This document shows, one piece after another, positions 54,682-64,000 of a DNA stretch of 64,000 nucleotides. Origin of the DNA: Hexactinellida sp. DTS-2022. Taxonomy: Eukaryota; Porifera; Hexactinellida. The stretch's first letter is position 1; the number at the start of each line of letters is the position of its first letter. The position numbers and the translations under genes are program-made. The stretch covers positions 3,286,001 through 3,350,000 of the forward strand of contig JAPNXP010000008.1 in assembly GCA_028753945.1 (NCBI GenBank), in the 5' to 3' direction. The notes beneath the pieces are model-generated. The model searched no databases. It had not been told where the DNA came from and saw only the letters and a list, made by a program, of their open reading frames with translations.

Positions 54682-55391
54682 GAATTATACGAATTTATTT
54701 ATTGTTCACTATCCCGAAGGGCTAATTAGTGAATCAATTTTTTATCTGTACTGGGTACATGAATTTAGGAATGGAAATGTAAGGGGAATTAATTAATGGA
54801 ATCTTGTTTTAGCTCCACACGAAGTCTGAGGATGCGGGCTAGCGCCTAGCGGCATCTCATTGATGTAAAGGATTCTTTGTGCAAATATTCTACGTGAGTG
54901 CTTTTCGATAAATTATGCTATTGTTTTGTAATACATTGAACTATTTAATAAATACATCATGCTAATAGTATCTCGTAAATACTAAAAAGAGCGCGCTACA
55001 TTTTTGATTGAAATTAGGAGCGGCATTGGGAGTGCGCTCCTTTTTTGAGAGCGCTTAATGCTCGCTAATTATAGCTATTTTAGAGTGCTAATAAGTAAGT
55101 AAATTCGGTGGAGCTTAAACAGGTTTTAATTCCACGGATAGTGATGTAGGTGGTACTTGCAGTTAGGGTTGTCATGTCATGTAAAGATATTTCACCCAAT
55201 CCTGGCAGGATTTAACATTAACTCGAATTACAAGTAGGAATAAAATTTTATCGTTTAGTTTATATGTCGATCTATGCAACCACGAGTGGAATAGGCTTTT
55301 TAACACATTTCATAAATTATATGGCCTAATCGTCACAAAATTCCATGAAATCTCAGAAAAATATTCGTGAATTGAGAACTTTTGAACATAA
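54682..55391. other. Upstream of ZGPAT, with GAGCG repeat
   Basis: 54985-55060 is a GAGCGCGCT/TGCGCTCC repeat related to 37840-37985, both ending GCGCTTAATG. No gene is seen. Confidence 0.45.
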
Positions 55392-55439
55392 GTCACTGGA
55401 AAATTGGTCCCCGAAAAAATTGGTCCGGGGGTCCATATA

Positions 55440-55620
55440 TTAAAAAGTACATACAACATGTAATATAAGTACATAGAACATGTAATATAAGTACATACAA
55501 CATGTAATATAAAAGTACATACAACATGTAATATAAAAGTACATACAACATGATGTAATATAAAAGTAAAAATATAAAAGTACACATACAACAGGTAATA
55601 TAAAAGTAAAAATATTTTAT
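55440..55620 (-). repeat. Left tandem array, about 7 units
   Basis: Units AGTACATACAACATGTAATAT(AA) of 22-26 bp. Inverted relative to the right array. Open in several frames, giving tyrosine/leucine-rich spurious ORFs. Confidence 0.85.
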
Positions 55621-56328
55621 TTTGAAAAGAAAACCTAATCACATGAAGTGAATCAAGTGATCTTCCTTAGGGTCCTCTTTTCTGCAGAGAATACTGAGAC
55701 AAAAACAAACATAAAATAAATTAGAACAAATAAATGGCTAACAAGAAATTGCTGAAGATTAAAAGAGCATTGAGCTCCAGGTTTGATACTTCAGGAAGTG
55801 TTCGGAAATATGGAAGAAGTAAAGAAATAATAATGGTAAAATACAATATTATTATAATAAGTTGAAAAGATGGATGGTATCTCAAGAAATTTAGTGGAGA
55901 AAAAAGGTTGAATGTTGCGACTGAGTTATTAAGTTAAGGTGAGATGTCCCCGGTGAATCAATTATTTCCTTTGATTATATATGTTTAGCTTAATAGAAGT
56001 AGAGAATTAAAAAGCTCTGCAAGATGTAAGCAAAATAACTTTTGAACAGAGATGTTCGCCCTAAGAATATAAAAATTAGTTCTGGAGTCCAGGATATCAT
56101 TTGTTGAGTGTTATTGAAGCAACTTTTGTGAACATTTTTCAATGTTTGTTTTATGAAGTTTTGATGATAAGTTTATTTTTGATCTTGAACAGTGTTTGAT
56201 CTGAAGAAGAGATTATATATAAATTGATTGATTTGAGAATCGATTTGCAAAAGTCAAAAGATTGATTTGATGAATGATGATCCTCCCTTACTATTATCTA
56301 TGATTGATTTGAACTCCTAATTAACTAA

Positions 56329-58681
56329 ATGATTCATGACTGTTCCCTGCCGCGGCGGGAGCAGTTACGATATGACAAATCTTTCTGCTTGCTTCAACTT
56401 AGAACTATACATATTGTCATGCCTCGTATGACAACAGCCAATGCGAGGCAGATGCTGGCCGCAACATTGAAAAATTTCAGACATGTGACAGGAGAAGCTG
56501 TCGGAGCAGTATTTACATGGAAAGGGAGTTTATCTATATTGGGCACAGCTCAATACCAAAGTTATGTTTCAGATAACAAGGATTCGATATGGCGAAAGCT
56601 GATTACACTACCTGAAAAGAACTTGCCAAAGCCTGACCATGATCTCGAGCTGATGGAGTTGCTACAAGGCGATATAACAACTTATAGCGTCCCAACCCTC
56701 AGAAAACTTGTTTCATGGGTGCTGCAAAAGTACACTGGTATGTGATATAGTAGACTCTAAGTAGACTAGAGCATCAGGATTGTACGAACACAATCGGGAG
56801 CTTTTCTGATAATCGAAGAGGGATTTTTCACTATTAATCGGAATTGAGATCGCGATCAATTCTTTTTGCGATCGACTAAACCCTTACAATTAGACTTATG
56901 CATGACATATGTTAAATATTACAGTTATTTGAGAGTACAGTCAACATCCGCTATTTCCAATGCCCGTTCACTCGAATATTCACTAATTTGAGCAAATTTA
57001 TTTTCCCATTGGAAACCCCTCAAAATCCGTTCATTAACTTCCGCTATCTTGAACAGATTTTGATTCCCCTGAAGGTTTGAGGTACCGGATGTTGACAATA
57101 GTTTATCTTATCTCTTATTAATAACTCTCAGGTAAATCACGAAACATTTGGAGCTCTCCTCCACCACCTTGGTGGCTGAAGGATGTCCCCTTCAAGAGCA
57201 TCTTCAAAGAAAAATACAATAAAAAAACTTTGCAACAGTTACTACAGTCGTACCAGTCCTTTACGAGCTTTGGGTTGCAAGCAGAGGATCCAACACTAAT
57301 GGATAATATACCTGAGCCAATGGATAATACACCTGAGCCAATGGATAATACACCTGAGCCAATGGATAATATACCCGAGCTAATGGATAATCATACCTAT
57401 TCTATTTCATCCCAAATATCAACTCACTCAGATCCTATACAAGTTGAAGGAGATGTAGACATTGATACATCTAGTGAATCTTTTTTCCCCCAGTTAAGTG
57501 AATCTCTCAAAAGGCACCCGGAACAGACTTATGATATATCATCCCCTTCACCAAGTATCGTACAATTATGTGGAGTAAAGCCTCTCCTTCCACTTGTGAC
57601 TATGCCGCCTCGTATTTTGTCCGAAAAAATTACATCCACTTGCTTATCGGAGCTCGCATCTCCCGACATATTTTTGACAGATGTAACTATCAACGCGTTT
57701 TGTGTAAGTGTGTGCCCGAGTTTGTTGAATTTAACTTGCATAATTCGAAATAGCAATGGCTCTATTAGCAAATATTTGTTTTGAAATTAGCATTTAATCA
57801 TAATTTTGTTCCTATAATAGCACGTTTGGCTATTAGCAAGCAAATTTCATGCAAAATAGGACTTGCTATTCCCGAACCCAAATTTATTTGCTAAATTTCT
57901 GCTGTATCTTACAAGTTAATTCATAGGAAATTCTAAAGAACAGTTACCCTAAGGTGATAGGGCTACAAGATACAATTCTATCTCAGGTGAGCATTATTAA
58001 TTACAGCATGCAATCTACTGTTTGCCCTATCCTGTTTCTATTACAAATTAGTATCAATATATTATAGTTGTAATATTGTAGAAACGTCAATTCATTAAAG
58101 CTTCCATCAATAGCATACAAATACACTTCGATGGTCAACTACACTGGGTGTGCTCGCATATTAACGAGAAAGGTCAAGTGGTTTTATACGACTCACTATT
58201 CATGGAGTCGACCAGCGAGGGCCTTGATATACAGCTGGCCTTATTGTACCGCAAAGAGGTAGGAAATTTAACAATCACTGTGGCTCCTATACAGCAACAA
58301 AGAGGTGGGTCTGATTGTGGGCTCTTTGCTATTGCAGTGTGCACGGCTATTGCAATGGGAGAAAATCCAAGCTTGTTAAAGTGGAGACAGGATAGAATGC
58401 GGGTACACCTTAGCGATTGTATTCGGAATGAGAAAATTACACAATTTCCCTTAATTTCCAGACGGAATCAGAAAATCGTAACAAATACGAGTTTTCAGTT
58501 CGAAATCAAACTGTTCTGCCTTTGCCGCTTGCCATCTTATGCTTTTGAATATATGGTAGAGTGTCCTCAATGCAAACAGTGGTTCCATTATCTTTGTGTC
58601 GGTTTTTCAAATGTGAACAAGCAGGTGAAGACATTCAAATGCAGTCTTTGTAAAGCATTGAAGTTAAATCTTGACGCTTAA
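56329..58681 (+). CDS. NRF1/EWG-like DNA-binding region fused to Ulp1 protease and PHD finger, four exons, 546 aa
   Basis: Exons: 56329-56737, 57132-57703, 57927-57986 and 58082-58681, all GT-AG (phases 1, 0, 0), total 1641 bases in frame. Exons 1-2 resemble the DNA-binding region of nuclear respiratory factor 1/EWG: ATLKNF, LSILGTA, a LRKLVSWVLQKYTGK helix and PPPWWLKDVPF, the WWPEDVPW-like core. Exon 2 then has four 8-residue PEPMDN repeats. Exons 3-4 form a C48 Ulp1/SENP-type cysteine protease: LHW (His), LYDS (Asp), PIQQQ and GSDCGLF (Cys). The C-terminus is a C4HC3 PHD finger (CLC, CPQC, H, C, CSLC). The start may be the Met at 56419 instead. Ulp1 domains remove SUMO-like tags, and PHD fingers read histone tails. 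The gene lies inside inverted-repeat ends, so it is probably a transposon passenger or accessory gene. Confidence 0.75.
56770..56890. mobile_element. CGATCG-family hAT MITE remnant
   Basis: Right half of the 42207-42564 family (GAGATCGCGATCAATTC, GCGATCGACTAAACCC), in intron 1 of the Ulp1 gene. Confidence 0.6.
56938..57098. mobile_element. Mariner-type MITE in Ulp1 intron 1
   Basis: CAGTCAACATCCGCTATTTC at the left and TACCGGATGTTGACAATA at the right, TA at the left side. Diverged relative of 9402-9591. Confidence 0.65.
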
Positions 58682-59339
58682 TTTTTGGATAATGAACGGA
58701 TTAGGCCGTCAACTTAAATTGGTAATTTTATACGTACTTATTGCACATGTTAGGTAAGATAAAATGTTTAAAAGGTTGTTTATATCCACCAGATAATAAC
58801 TTGGGTGGCTTTAGCTGGCTAGAAAACAATTTCAATGTTACTTTATATAAAAAACTAAACAAAAAACACTTTACATTAGTTGTGAAACCGGTTCACAAAC
58901 ACTCAGGTAATACCCGGTTCTTAAATTTTGATTACTATTCGATACCCGGGTATGAATAGCTTCTAACCCGGTATTACATTTTTTCAATGGGACAATAAAT
59001 ATTAAATTGAATTCGTAGTCAGCATAATTGTTACCCATTTGGAAATATGCAAAAGACAAATTTCCAATGTATCAGCAGTAGTGGTGGTAGTAAGACTGCA
59101 ACTACATGAATCTAATCTCCATACAGTCGGCCTATTCAACCCCCAGAGCACTAAATACATTAATTATTATCCGCTTAATCCGCTTAACGAATATCCGATA
59201 TAACGAAGGAATTTACAGGTCCCAAGCACTTTGTTATAACGAGAGTTGACTGTATACATTTTATAAAATACTTGGGTATAGGGAACAAAAAAATCGAGAG
59301 ATGTTAAAAATTTAAGATTCGTCTGACAGCCTACTTAAT
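58682..59339. other. 3' flank of the Ulp1 gene
   Basis: Contains a CCCGGTTC/ACCCGGTA-rich stretch (58890-58970), a minisatellite remnant (59000-59040) and a diverged mariner-type end at 59160-59258 (CGTTATAACGAGAGTTGACTG). No gene. Confidence 0.45.
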
Positions 59340-59805
59340 ATGTGGCATGTACTTTTATATTACATGTTGTATGTATGTACATATATTACACAGGGTTTTT
59401 TTAAAGGCCGATCTTGGTGTAAATTTTGCACCAAGATTTTTGGAGTTACACCACGATTCGGATCGGCCGCGGCCGCTGTAGTTTTGAGTTACACCACGGC
59501 CCCGCTGAGTTACACCAAGCTCTCAACCTAAAAAAAACCCCTGTATTACATGTTGTATGTACTTTTATATTACATGTTGATGTACTTTTATATTGCATGT
59601 TGTATGTACTTATATTACATGTTGTATGTACTTTCATATTACTGTACATGTTGTATGTACTTTTATATTACATGTTGTATGTACTTATATTGCATGTTGT
59701 ATGTACTTATATTGCATGTTGTATGTACTTATATTGCATGTTGTATGTACTTATATTACATGTTGTATGTACTTATATTACATGTTGTATGTACTTTTTA
59801 ATACC
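59340..59805 (+). repeat. Right tandem array, about 14-17 units
   Basis: Units TATTACATGTTGTATGTACT of 22-25 bp. Interrupted by a MITE at about 59394-59546 (CAGGGTTTTTTTAAAGGCC...CCCCTG). Faces the 55440-55620 array. Confidence 0.85.
59394..59546. mobile_element. MITE inside the right array
   Basis: Ends CAGGGTTTTTTTAAAGG and AAAAAAAACCCCTG, TATTACA next to both ends (array sequence, so ambiguous). Related to 43790-43922. Confidence 0.7.
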
Positions 59806-60260
59806 TCCCGGGGGACCAAAATTCCATGGAAAACTGGTCCTAGGACCATATTTCCATGGAATATTGGTCCCCCGGACCAATTATTTCGGGTAAAATTGGT
59901 CCCGTGGGACCAATATTTCATGGAAATATGGTCCTAGCCTGAAATTTTTGGTCCCACCATGGGACCAATTTTTCCCGAAATTTTGGTCCGGAGGACCAAA
60001 ATTCCATGGAAAAATGGTCCTAGGACCAGTTTTCCATGGAATTTTTGTCCCGGATCAATTTTTTGGGGCCCAATTTTCCAGTGACAGGCTTATTCATAAA
60101 AATTTTTTGTCCCAATAAGACGAAAAATCGCCTAGGCTACTATTCTAGTATATACTGCAACTAATAAACACAAACCTCAGAGGGACCAATTTTCCACAGA
60201 AGGACCAAATTTCCATGAAAATTTTGGTTCCCCCGGACCAATTTTCCAAGGGGACCAAAA
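59806..60260. repeat. GGACCAA/TTCCATGGAA-rich block
   Basis: About 20 copies of TTGGTCC or GGACCAA alternating with TCCATGGAA. The inner part belongs to the right end of the 55392-60085 element; a further piece follows at 60178-60260. Confidence 0.75.
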
Positions 60261-61321
60261 TTTCCGTGACAGATACATCTATCGTATATAAAGTAGTATG
60301 TACTATGTATGTTAGTATGTTCGTCCTCACATCTCTGAGAGTTCTCAACAGATCTGAACCAAATTCGGAATAAGGTATTTTTAAGAAAAATAATCACATC
60401 TTCCATCCCAAAGGTGACAAAACTTTTGGCCAATTAAATTCGAGGGTTGTCCCAGTATGGATTCGCAGCTAGCATTCAATTAGTTTAAATAGATTTTAGT
60501 ATCTCTATCAATTGTTAAGTGTGCATTGATAGGCAGAACAAGAAAAATAAGCGTTTCCTAATTTATAATTGTAGATAAATTCAGAAAATAACATATTTTT
60601 TGGGTCTCCCACTTTCTCCTGCTATTTTCATCATCGACCTCCTGCTTTATGGTAGAGCTCCCTACAAAATGGCAAAACTTCCCGCTTTTTGGTTCCCAGA
60701 GGTTGGCATCTCTGCTAATAGAAATCATATTAAACATATCGAACGGCCTGAATCGTAAAGTTAAAACCGACTGCAGGAACAGAGCATACCGGCATATTCA
60801 AAAGGGGAATAAAAGATCAAATAACAGAAGTGGCCCAATCAATACGTACTATCTATGTCTGCTGAACTCCAGATAAACTTTTAAGTGACAACAAAATTGC
60901 CCGAAATAATATAGTAACCTCTAATTTAACTTGCATTTACCTAATAAATTCACTCGCAATGAGATCTGTCTCTTAGCTTTGATGAAAACGACGCATATAA
61001 ATTAAATATGCTTTATCCCACAATTATCTCAAGGTCTTGGATAAGCGAACAAATTTATTAAATGGTGGCTTCGTGTATAACCTTTCAAGAAATCTGGAAT
61101 GCATCTAAAGCATTTCTACTAGGCTTAAAGTATGAGAGTGGTTGATTTGATTCTAATAGCTTAGAATCATCAAAATAGTGAAGCCACTGTAATATTACCC
61201 TCGTATTAAGTATATCATGCAGGTGGTTTGTACACATTCTTATATTACATAGTGGTTGCTTCAACAGGCCCCTATTAAATACTATATAAACTCAATAAAA
61301 TTTATATATTATTTGGTTGAA
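60261..61321. other. Upstream of the Mutator-type gene
   Basis: 60409-60520 is a fragment related to the core of Helentron-like copy c. The remainder holds no recognised gene; inverted ends of the Mutator-type element were not found. Confidence 0.45.
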
Positions 61322-63460
61322 ATGTGTTCATCAGACGAGTCAGATGAGTATTTTCAATATGAAAAACAGTTTGGTGTAAATGGTTTCCTTACCGAACATA
61401 TTCCTTCTCCGTACGAATCATCAGTTTCATCAGTTTCATCAGACGAACCAGATTACTTGCATACAACTCTCACTCTACCCTCCACCGCATCCATCAGAGA
61501 AGAGTTCTCACATGATATATCCTCGCAGACACTTGGTGTGAGAGAATTGGTTGAACCAACAACAGCACCCCCGAAGCCCCGCAAAAGAACATATACTAAG
61601 AGGAGAGTTTTAAATTTTAAGAAGGGACAACCGCAACCACCTTTCATACGAAAAGCAAAGCAATCTAGCGATGCTCCGCAATCCAAACGCATCAAGGTAG
61701 CTAAACCCAAGTCAGCAATATTTGAAGAAATGAGATTCCCAAGGGTAACACTCCCATTTTCAGTCAAAATTAAGACTGGAGAGAAAACCATTGATAAAGT
61801 TTTATTACTCCCGCATGGCAACCAAATCTTCAATCTAGATATACTAGCCAGCGTTTTCGCTCTATTTAGGTGTACTCAACCACAATGTTCAGGACGTCCC
61901 AAACTATACCAGTCACTTATCACAGACGGTCTTCAACGGTTCTTCATCTTAAAATGTCAAATGTGTCACACAGCTATTGCAAAATTCCCAGCAACACTTC
62001 CTATTGGCGCTTCACCGGATAAAGTAGTGAATAACAAATCACTAATGGTTAGAGGCAGGAGTGAAATAAACAAACGCTCTATGCTCGCAGTACACACTAC
62101 ATCCATGAGTTGGAGTGATTTTATACTCATGTGTTGCTTAATGGATTTACCAAAACCGGAAGAGTGTATGTCCAAAATTGTTCTAGATGATCTCGTCGAT
62201 GCATCTAAACGCATTGTAAGTAAATCCATGCAAAACTCAGCAGAAGCCATCCGTCGCACCTCTACAACTACGGTGCCTTCCCTCCCTGGGGTTGTTAAAT
62301 GTAATGTTAGCTTTGATGCCACGTGGCATCAACGTGGACACTACTCAAATCAGGGATTTGCTGCTGTGATTGATTCGAATTCAAGTAAGGTTATCGACTA
62401 TGTCTTATACGATAGAGTGTGTTTCTATTGTATAAAGTGGCCCAAAGAGAGGAGAGAGAAAGAACCGGAAGAATACAATTTGTTCTGGAAAGAACATGAA
62501 AAGAATTGCACAGCAAACTACTTAGGAACTTCACAATCAATGGAAAGCAGTGCAGCTATTGAAATATGGGGTAGATCTGTCGAAAAGAATCAACTGATGT
62601 ACGCAACATATATCGGAGATGGTGATTCCTCGTCTTTCAAGAATCTGCTAAAATATGATCCTTATAAGGGTGAGTGTATCGTCCGGAAAGAAGAATGCTT
62701 GGGACATGTCCAGAAGCGACTGAAGAACCGCCTGAAGGTTAGTCGTCCCGGGTGCAAAGGACTCTCCGAAGTGAAAGCGGATCATATAGCAGGTCTCTAC
62801 AGACTTGTTGTCATTCAAAATAGAGGGAAAACAGGAGAAGATATACACAAAGGTTTTGAGGTGCTATTTCAACATTGTATTGGACAACACACGTCATGCC
62901 CTACAGGAACAAATTCTTGGTGTCCTCATCAGAAGGACGTCGCTCAACATACGAAAGATCAACCCATTGCTCAATCTAAGCCTCGAAAGCCATACCTATC
63001 GGAAGACGAAGGTACCTGTTTGCGAGAGGCTCTCACTGTATTTGGCACAATTTCCTTTTGCCGGTGTTTGACATTGGGGACAACACAGAACGCGAATGAG
63101 AGCTTACATAGTATGTTATGGCATAATGCACCAAAGATGAAAAAGATTGGTCAAAAATCGATGCAAGCGAGCGCAGCACTAGCAGTTTTATCTTTCAATG
63201 ACGGAACATTGTCTTACTCTTCTATTTTGGATTCTCAAGGAATTCATCTCAGCCACAATTCCCTAGAGCATCTTTCAAATCGTGATAAAAGGCGCATTAA
63301 GTCTAGAATAAAACGTGTGTCTGCGCCACAAAAGAAGCGCAGAAGGGAATTGGCAGCATTGGCTACCAGTCTGGAGTCTTCCCGCAAACGCAAAAGCAAA
63401 GACGCATCTTATAATTCGGGAAAGTTTGGAGTCGAATTGGAATCGGGCAAGAGGAGTTAA
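61322..63460 (+). CDS. Mutator-like (MULE) transposase, 712 aa
   Basis: I start at the Met of MCSSDESDEY; the upstream Met would add 22 residues without similarity. Residues 1-150 are acidic then strongly basic (KRTYTKRRV, KRIKVAKPK), suggesting nuclear entry. The C-rich CTQPQC and CQMC pairs (about 190-225) may bind zinc. The catalytic region has the animal Mutator text: VSFDATWHQRG (first Asp), YIGDGDSSSFKNL (second Asp) and NANESLHSMLW (Glu). CFYCIKW followed by HEKNC fits the family's zinc knuckle, and CLGHVQKRL is a family marker. The tail is basic (KKRRRELA). No stop or frameshift interrupts the frame. No inverted ends for its own element were identified in the window. Confidence 0.88.
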   Translation: MCSSDESDEYFQYEKQFGVNGFLTEHIPSPYESSVSSVSSDEPDYLHTTLTLPSTASIREEFSHDISSQTLGVRELVEPTTAPPKPRKRTYTKRRVLNFKKGQPQPPFIRKAKQSSDAPQSKRIKVAKPKSAIFEEMRFPRVTLPFSVKIKTGEKTIDKVLLLPHGNQIFNLDILASVFALFRCTQPQCSGRPKLYQSLITDGLQRFFILKCQMCHTAIAKFPATLPIGASPDKVVNNKSLMVRGRSEINKRSMLAVHTTSMSWSDFILMCCLMDLPKPEECMSKIVLDDLVDASKRIVSKSMQNSAEAIRRTSTTTVPSLPGVVKCNVSFDATWHQRGHYSNQGFAAVIDSNSSKVIDYVLYDRVCFYCIKWPKERREKEPEEYNLFWKEHEKNCTANYLGTSQSMESSAAIEIWGRSVEKNQLMYATYIGDGDSSSFKNLLKYDPYKGECIVRKEECLGHVQKRLKNRLKVSRPGCKGLSEVKADHIAGLYRLVVIQNRGKTGEDIHKGFEVLFQHCIGQHTSCPTGTNSWCPHQKDVAQHTKDQPIAQSKPRKPYLSEDEGTCLREALTVFGTISFCRCLTLGTTQNANESLHSMLWHNAPKMKKIGQKSMQASAALAVLSFNDGTLSYSSILDSQGIHLSHNSLEHLSNRDKRRIKSRIKRVSAPQKKRRRELAALATSLESSRKRKSKDASYNSGKFGVELESGKRS

Positions 63461-64000
63461 ATCTAATCTAATGTGATTGTGCGTTATTCAATTTTCTTCT
63501 GAAGATGTATTGAGTATGGAGTTTGGAATGTATGGGTACAACATGGCTTACTATATTATTGTAAATATTGCAAGTATACTTTATTCATACTTTTATTTAT
63601 TATTGTTAGGATTTGTATATTTTCATCAAATAACTACCTAGAAAATTATGTACATATATAAGGCTATATAAAATAAATAACTTTTGTTTATCATCCCCGC
63701 CCGTCCCAATTTTTACCCCCGTCCGGAAATATTTTATTACTATTTTGTGAACATAATCGTACAGATATTAGCTATAAACTTGTGTAAAATACTCCTAATG
63801 TATCAATTTTTAATTAGTCTTGTATTTTAGGGCATTACTTTAATTATTTGGGCATTGTCATGTGATTTTCTAATTAATTAAATATTAATATTTATTATTT
63901 CACTTTGGCATAGGATAATGTTATTTGCATATTAATGGGATAAAATAAAAATAAAATCCGTCCGCCGTCCGTATTTTATTAAAAAATTCCTGATGATGAA
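63461..64000. other. 3' flank to window edge
   Basis: AT-rich. CCGTCCG-type words at 63690-63730 and 63957-63975 may be part of a repeat end. No gene is seen. Confidence 0.35.

Larger units (their letters stand above)
55392..60085 (+). mobile_element. Candidate DNA element with array-containing inverted ends, carries the Ulp1 gene
   Basis: The ends are inverted: GTCACTGGAAAATTGG at 55392 and CCAATTTTCCAGTGAC ending at 60085. Inside them lie GGACCAA motifs, then tandem arrays of a 22-25-bp unit (ACATGTTGTATGTACTTATA type) facing each other at 55440-55620 and about 59340-59805. Between the arrays is a single four-exon gene. I saw no target duplication and no transposase in the interior, so the element could be non-autonomous, possibly served by the neighbouring Mutator-type transposase. 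The right arm is longer and has its own later insertion at about 59394-59546. Confidence 0.6.

Noticed and set aside
55440..59805. CRISPR-like repeat arrays
   Set aside because: Units are head-to-tail with no unique spacers, and the genome is eukaryotic; these are tandem repeats in transposon arms.
59340..59937. ORFs rich in Tyr, Cys, Leu and Val, and the matching minus-strand ones at 55310-55642
   Set aside because: They follow the 22-25-bp tandem arrays and change sense with each frame.
1..64000. Retroviral or LINE-type reverse transcriptase genes, tRNA or rRNA genes
   Set aside because: No YxDD-type or integrase motif appears in any long ORF, and no cloverleaf or rRNA sequence was recognised by eye. 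A covariance-model scan could still find a missed tRNA.
1..64000. Bacterial symbiont contamination
   Set aside because: GT-AG introns, poly(A) signals and metazoan gene families occur across the whole window.

Overview
ORGANISM. This is animal nuclear DNA: AT-rich, with GT-AG introns and genes typical of metazoans (CYP4-type P450, TMTC, ZGPAT, SWI5, METTL7-type methyltransferase, C-type lectin receptor, NHL-repeat proteins). The NHL-protein style, the low intron number (TMTC, ZGPAT, P450 and a 1166-aa protein are each one uninterrupted exon) and the transposon mix suggest a sponge, possibly a glass sponge. That placement is inference from general memory and is not proved by the window.

LAYOUT. 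1-1.73 kb: a broken NHL-repeat locus. 2.3-4.4 kb: a palindromic hAT-like element carrying three further insertions, each with its own 8-bp target duplication. 4.7-8.2 kb: a single-exon gene for a protein of nine cysteine modules. 8.2-19.5 kb: a gene desert of nested palindromic repeats, a Helentron-like element, hAT- and mariner-type MITEs and a TTAA element. 19.7-21.2 kb: CYP4-like P450. 22.0-32.5 kb: an NHL-type gene whose 9.2-kb intron holds a MITE split by one P-element-like transposon, itself split by a second, each with an intact THAP transposase gene. 33.0-34.2 kb: an intact NHL gene. 34.4-36.7 kb: repeats. 37.2 kb: SWI5. 38.2-41.1 kb: four-exon C-type lectin/Ig-like receptor with a Helentron-like insert in its first intron. 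42-44.5 kb: repeats. 45.1-46.4 kb: membrane-anchored DUF4419 protein. 46.4-48.2 kb: two inverted-repeat elements. 48.7-54.7 kb: a compact host block (METTL7-like, TMTC4-like, ZGPAT). 55.4-60.1 kb: an inverted-repeat-bounded element carrying a four-exon gene that joins an NRF1/EWG-like DNA-binding region, a Ulp1 protease and a PHD finger. 61.3-63.5 kb: an intact Mutator-type transposase.

HOW IT FITS TOGETHER. Host genes lie in short islands between repeats. TMTC (protein O-mannosylation in the ER) and ZGPAT (nuclear repressor/RNA factor) are convergent with about 20 bp between their poly(A) signals. The transposon fraction is layered enough to give relative insertion order in at least five places. 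The features most worth following are the NRF1-like/Ulp1/PHD gene, the nine-module cysteine protein and the three-layer transposon nest inside the NHL intron.
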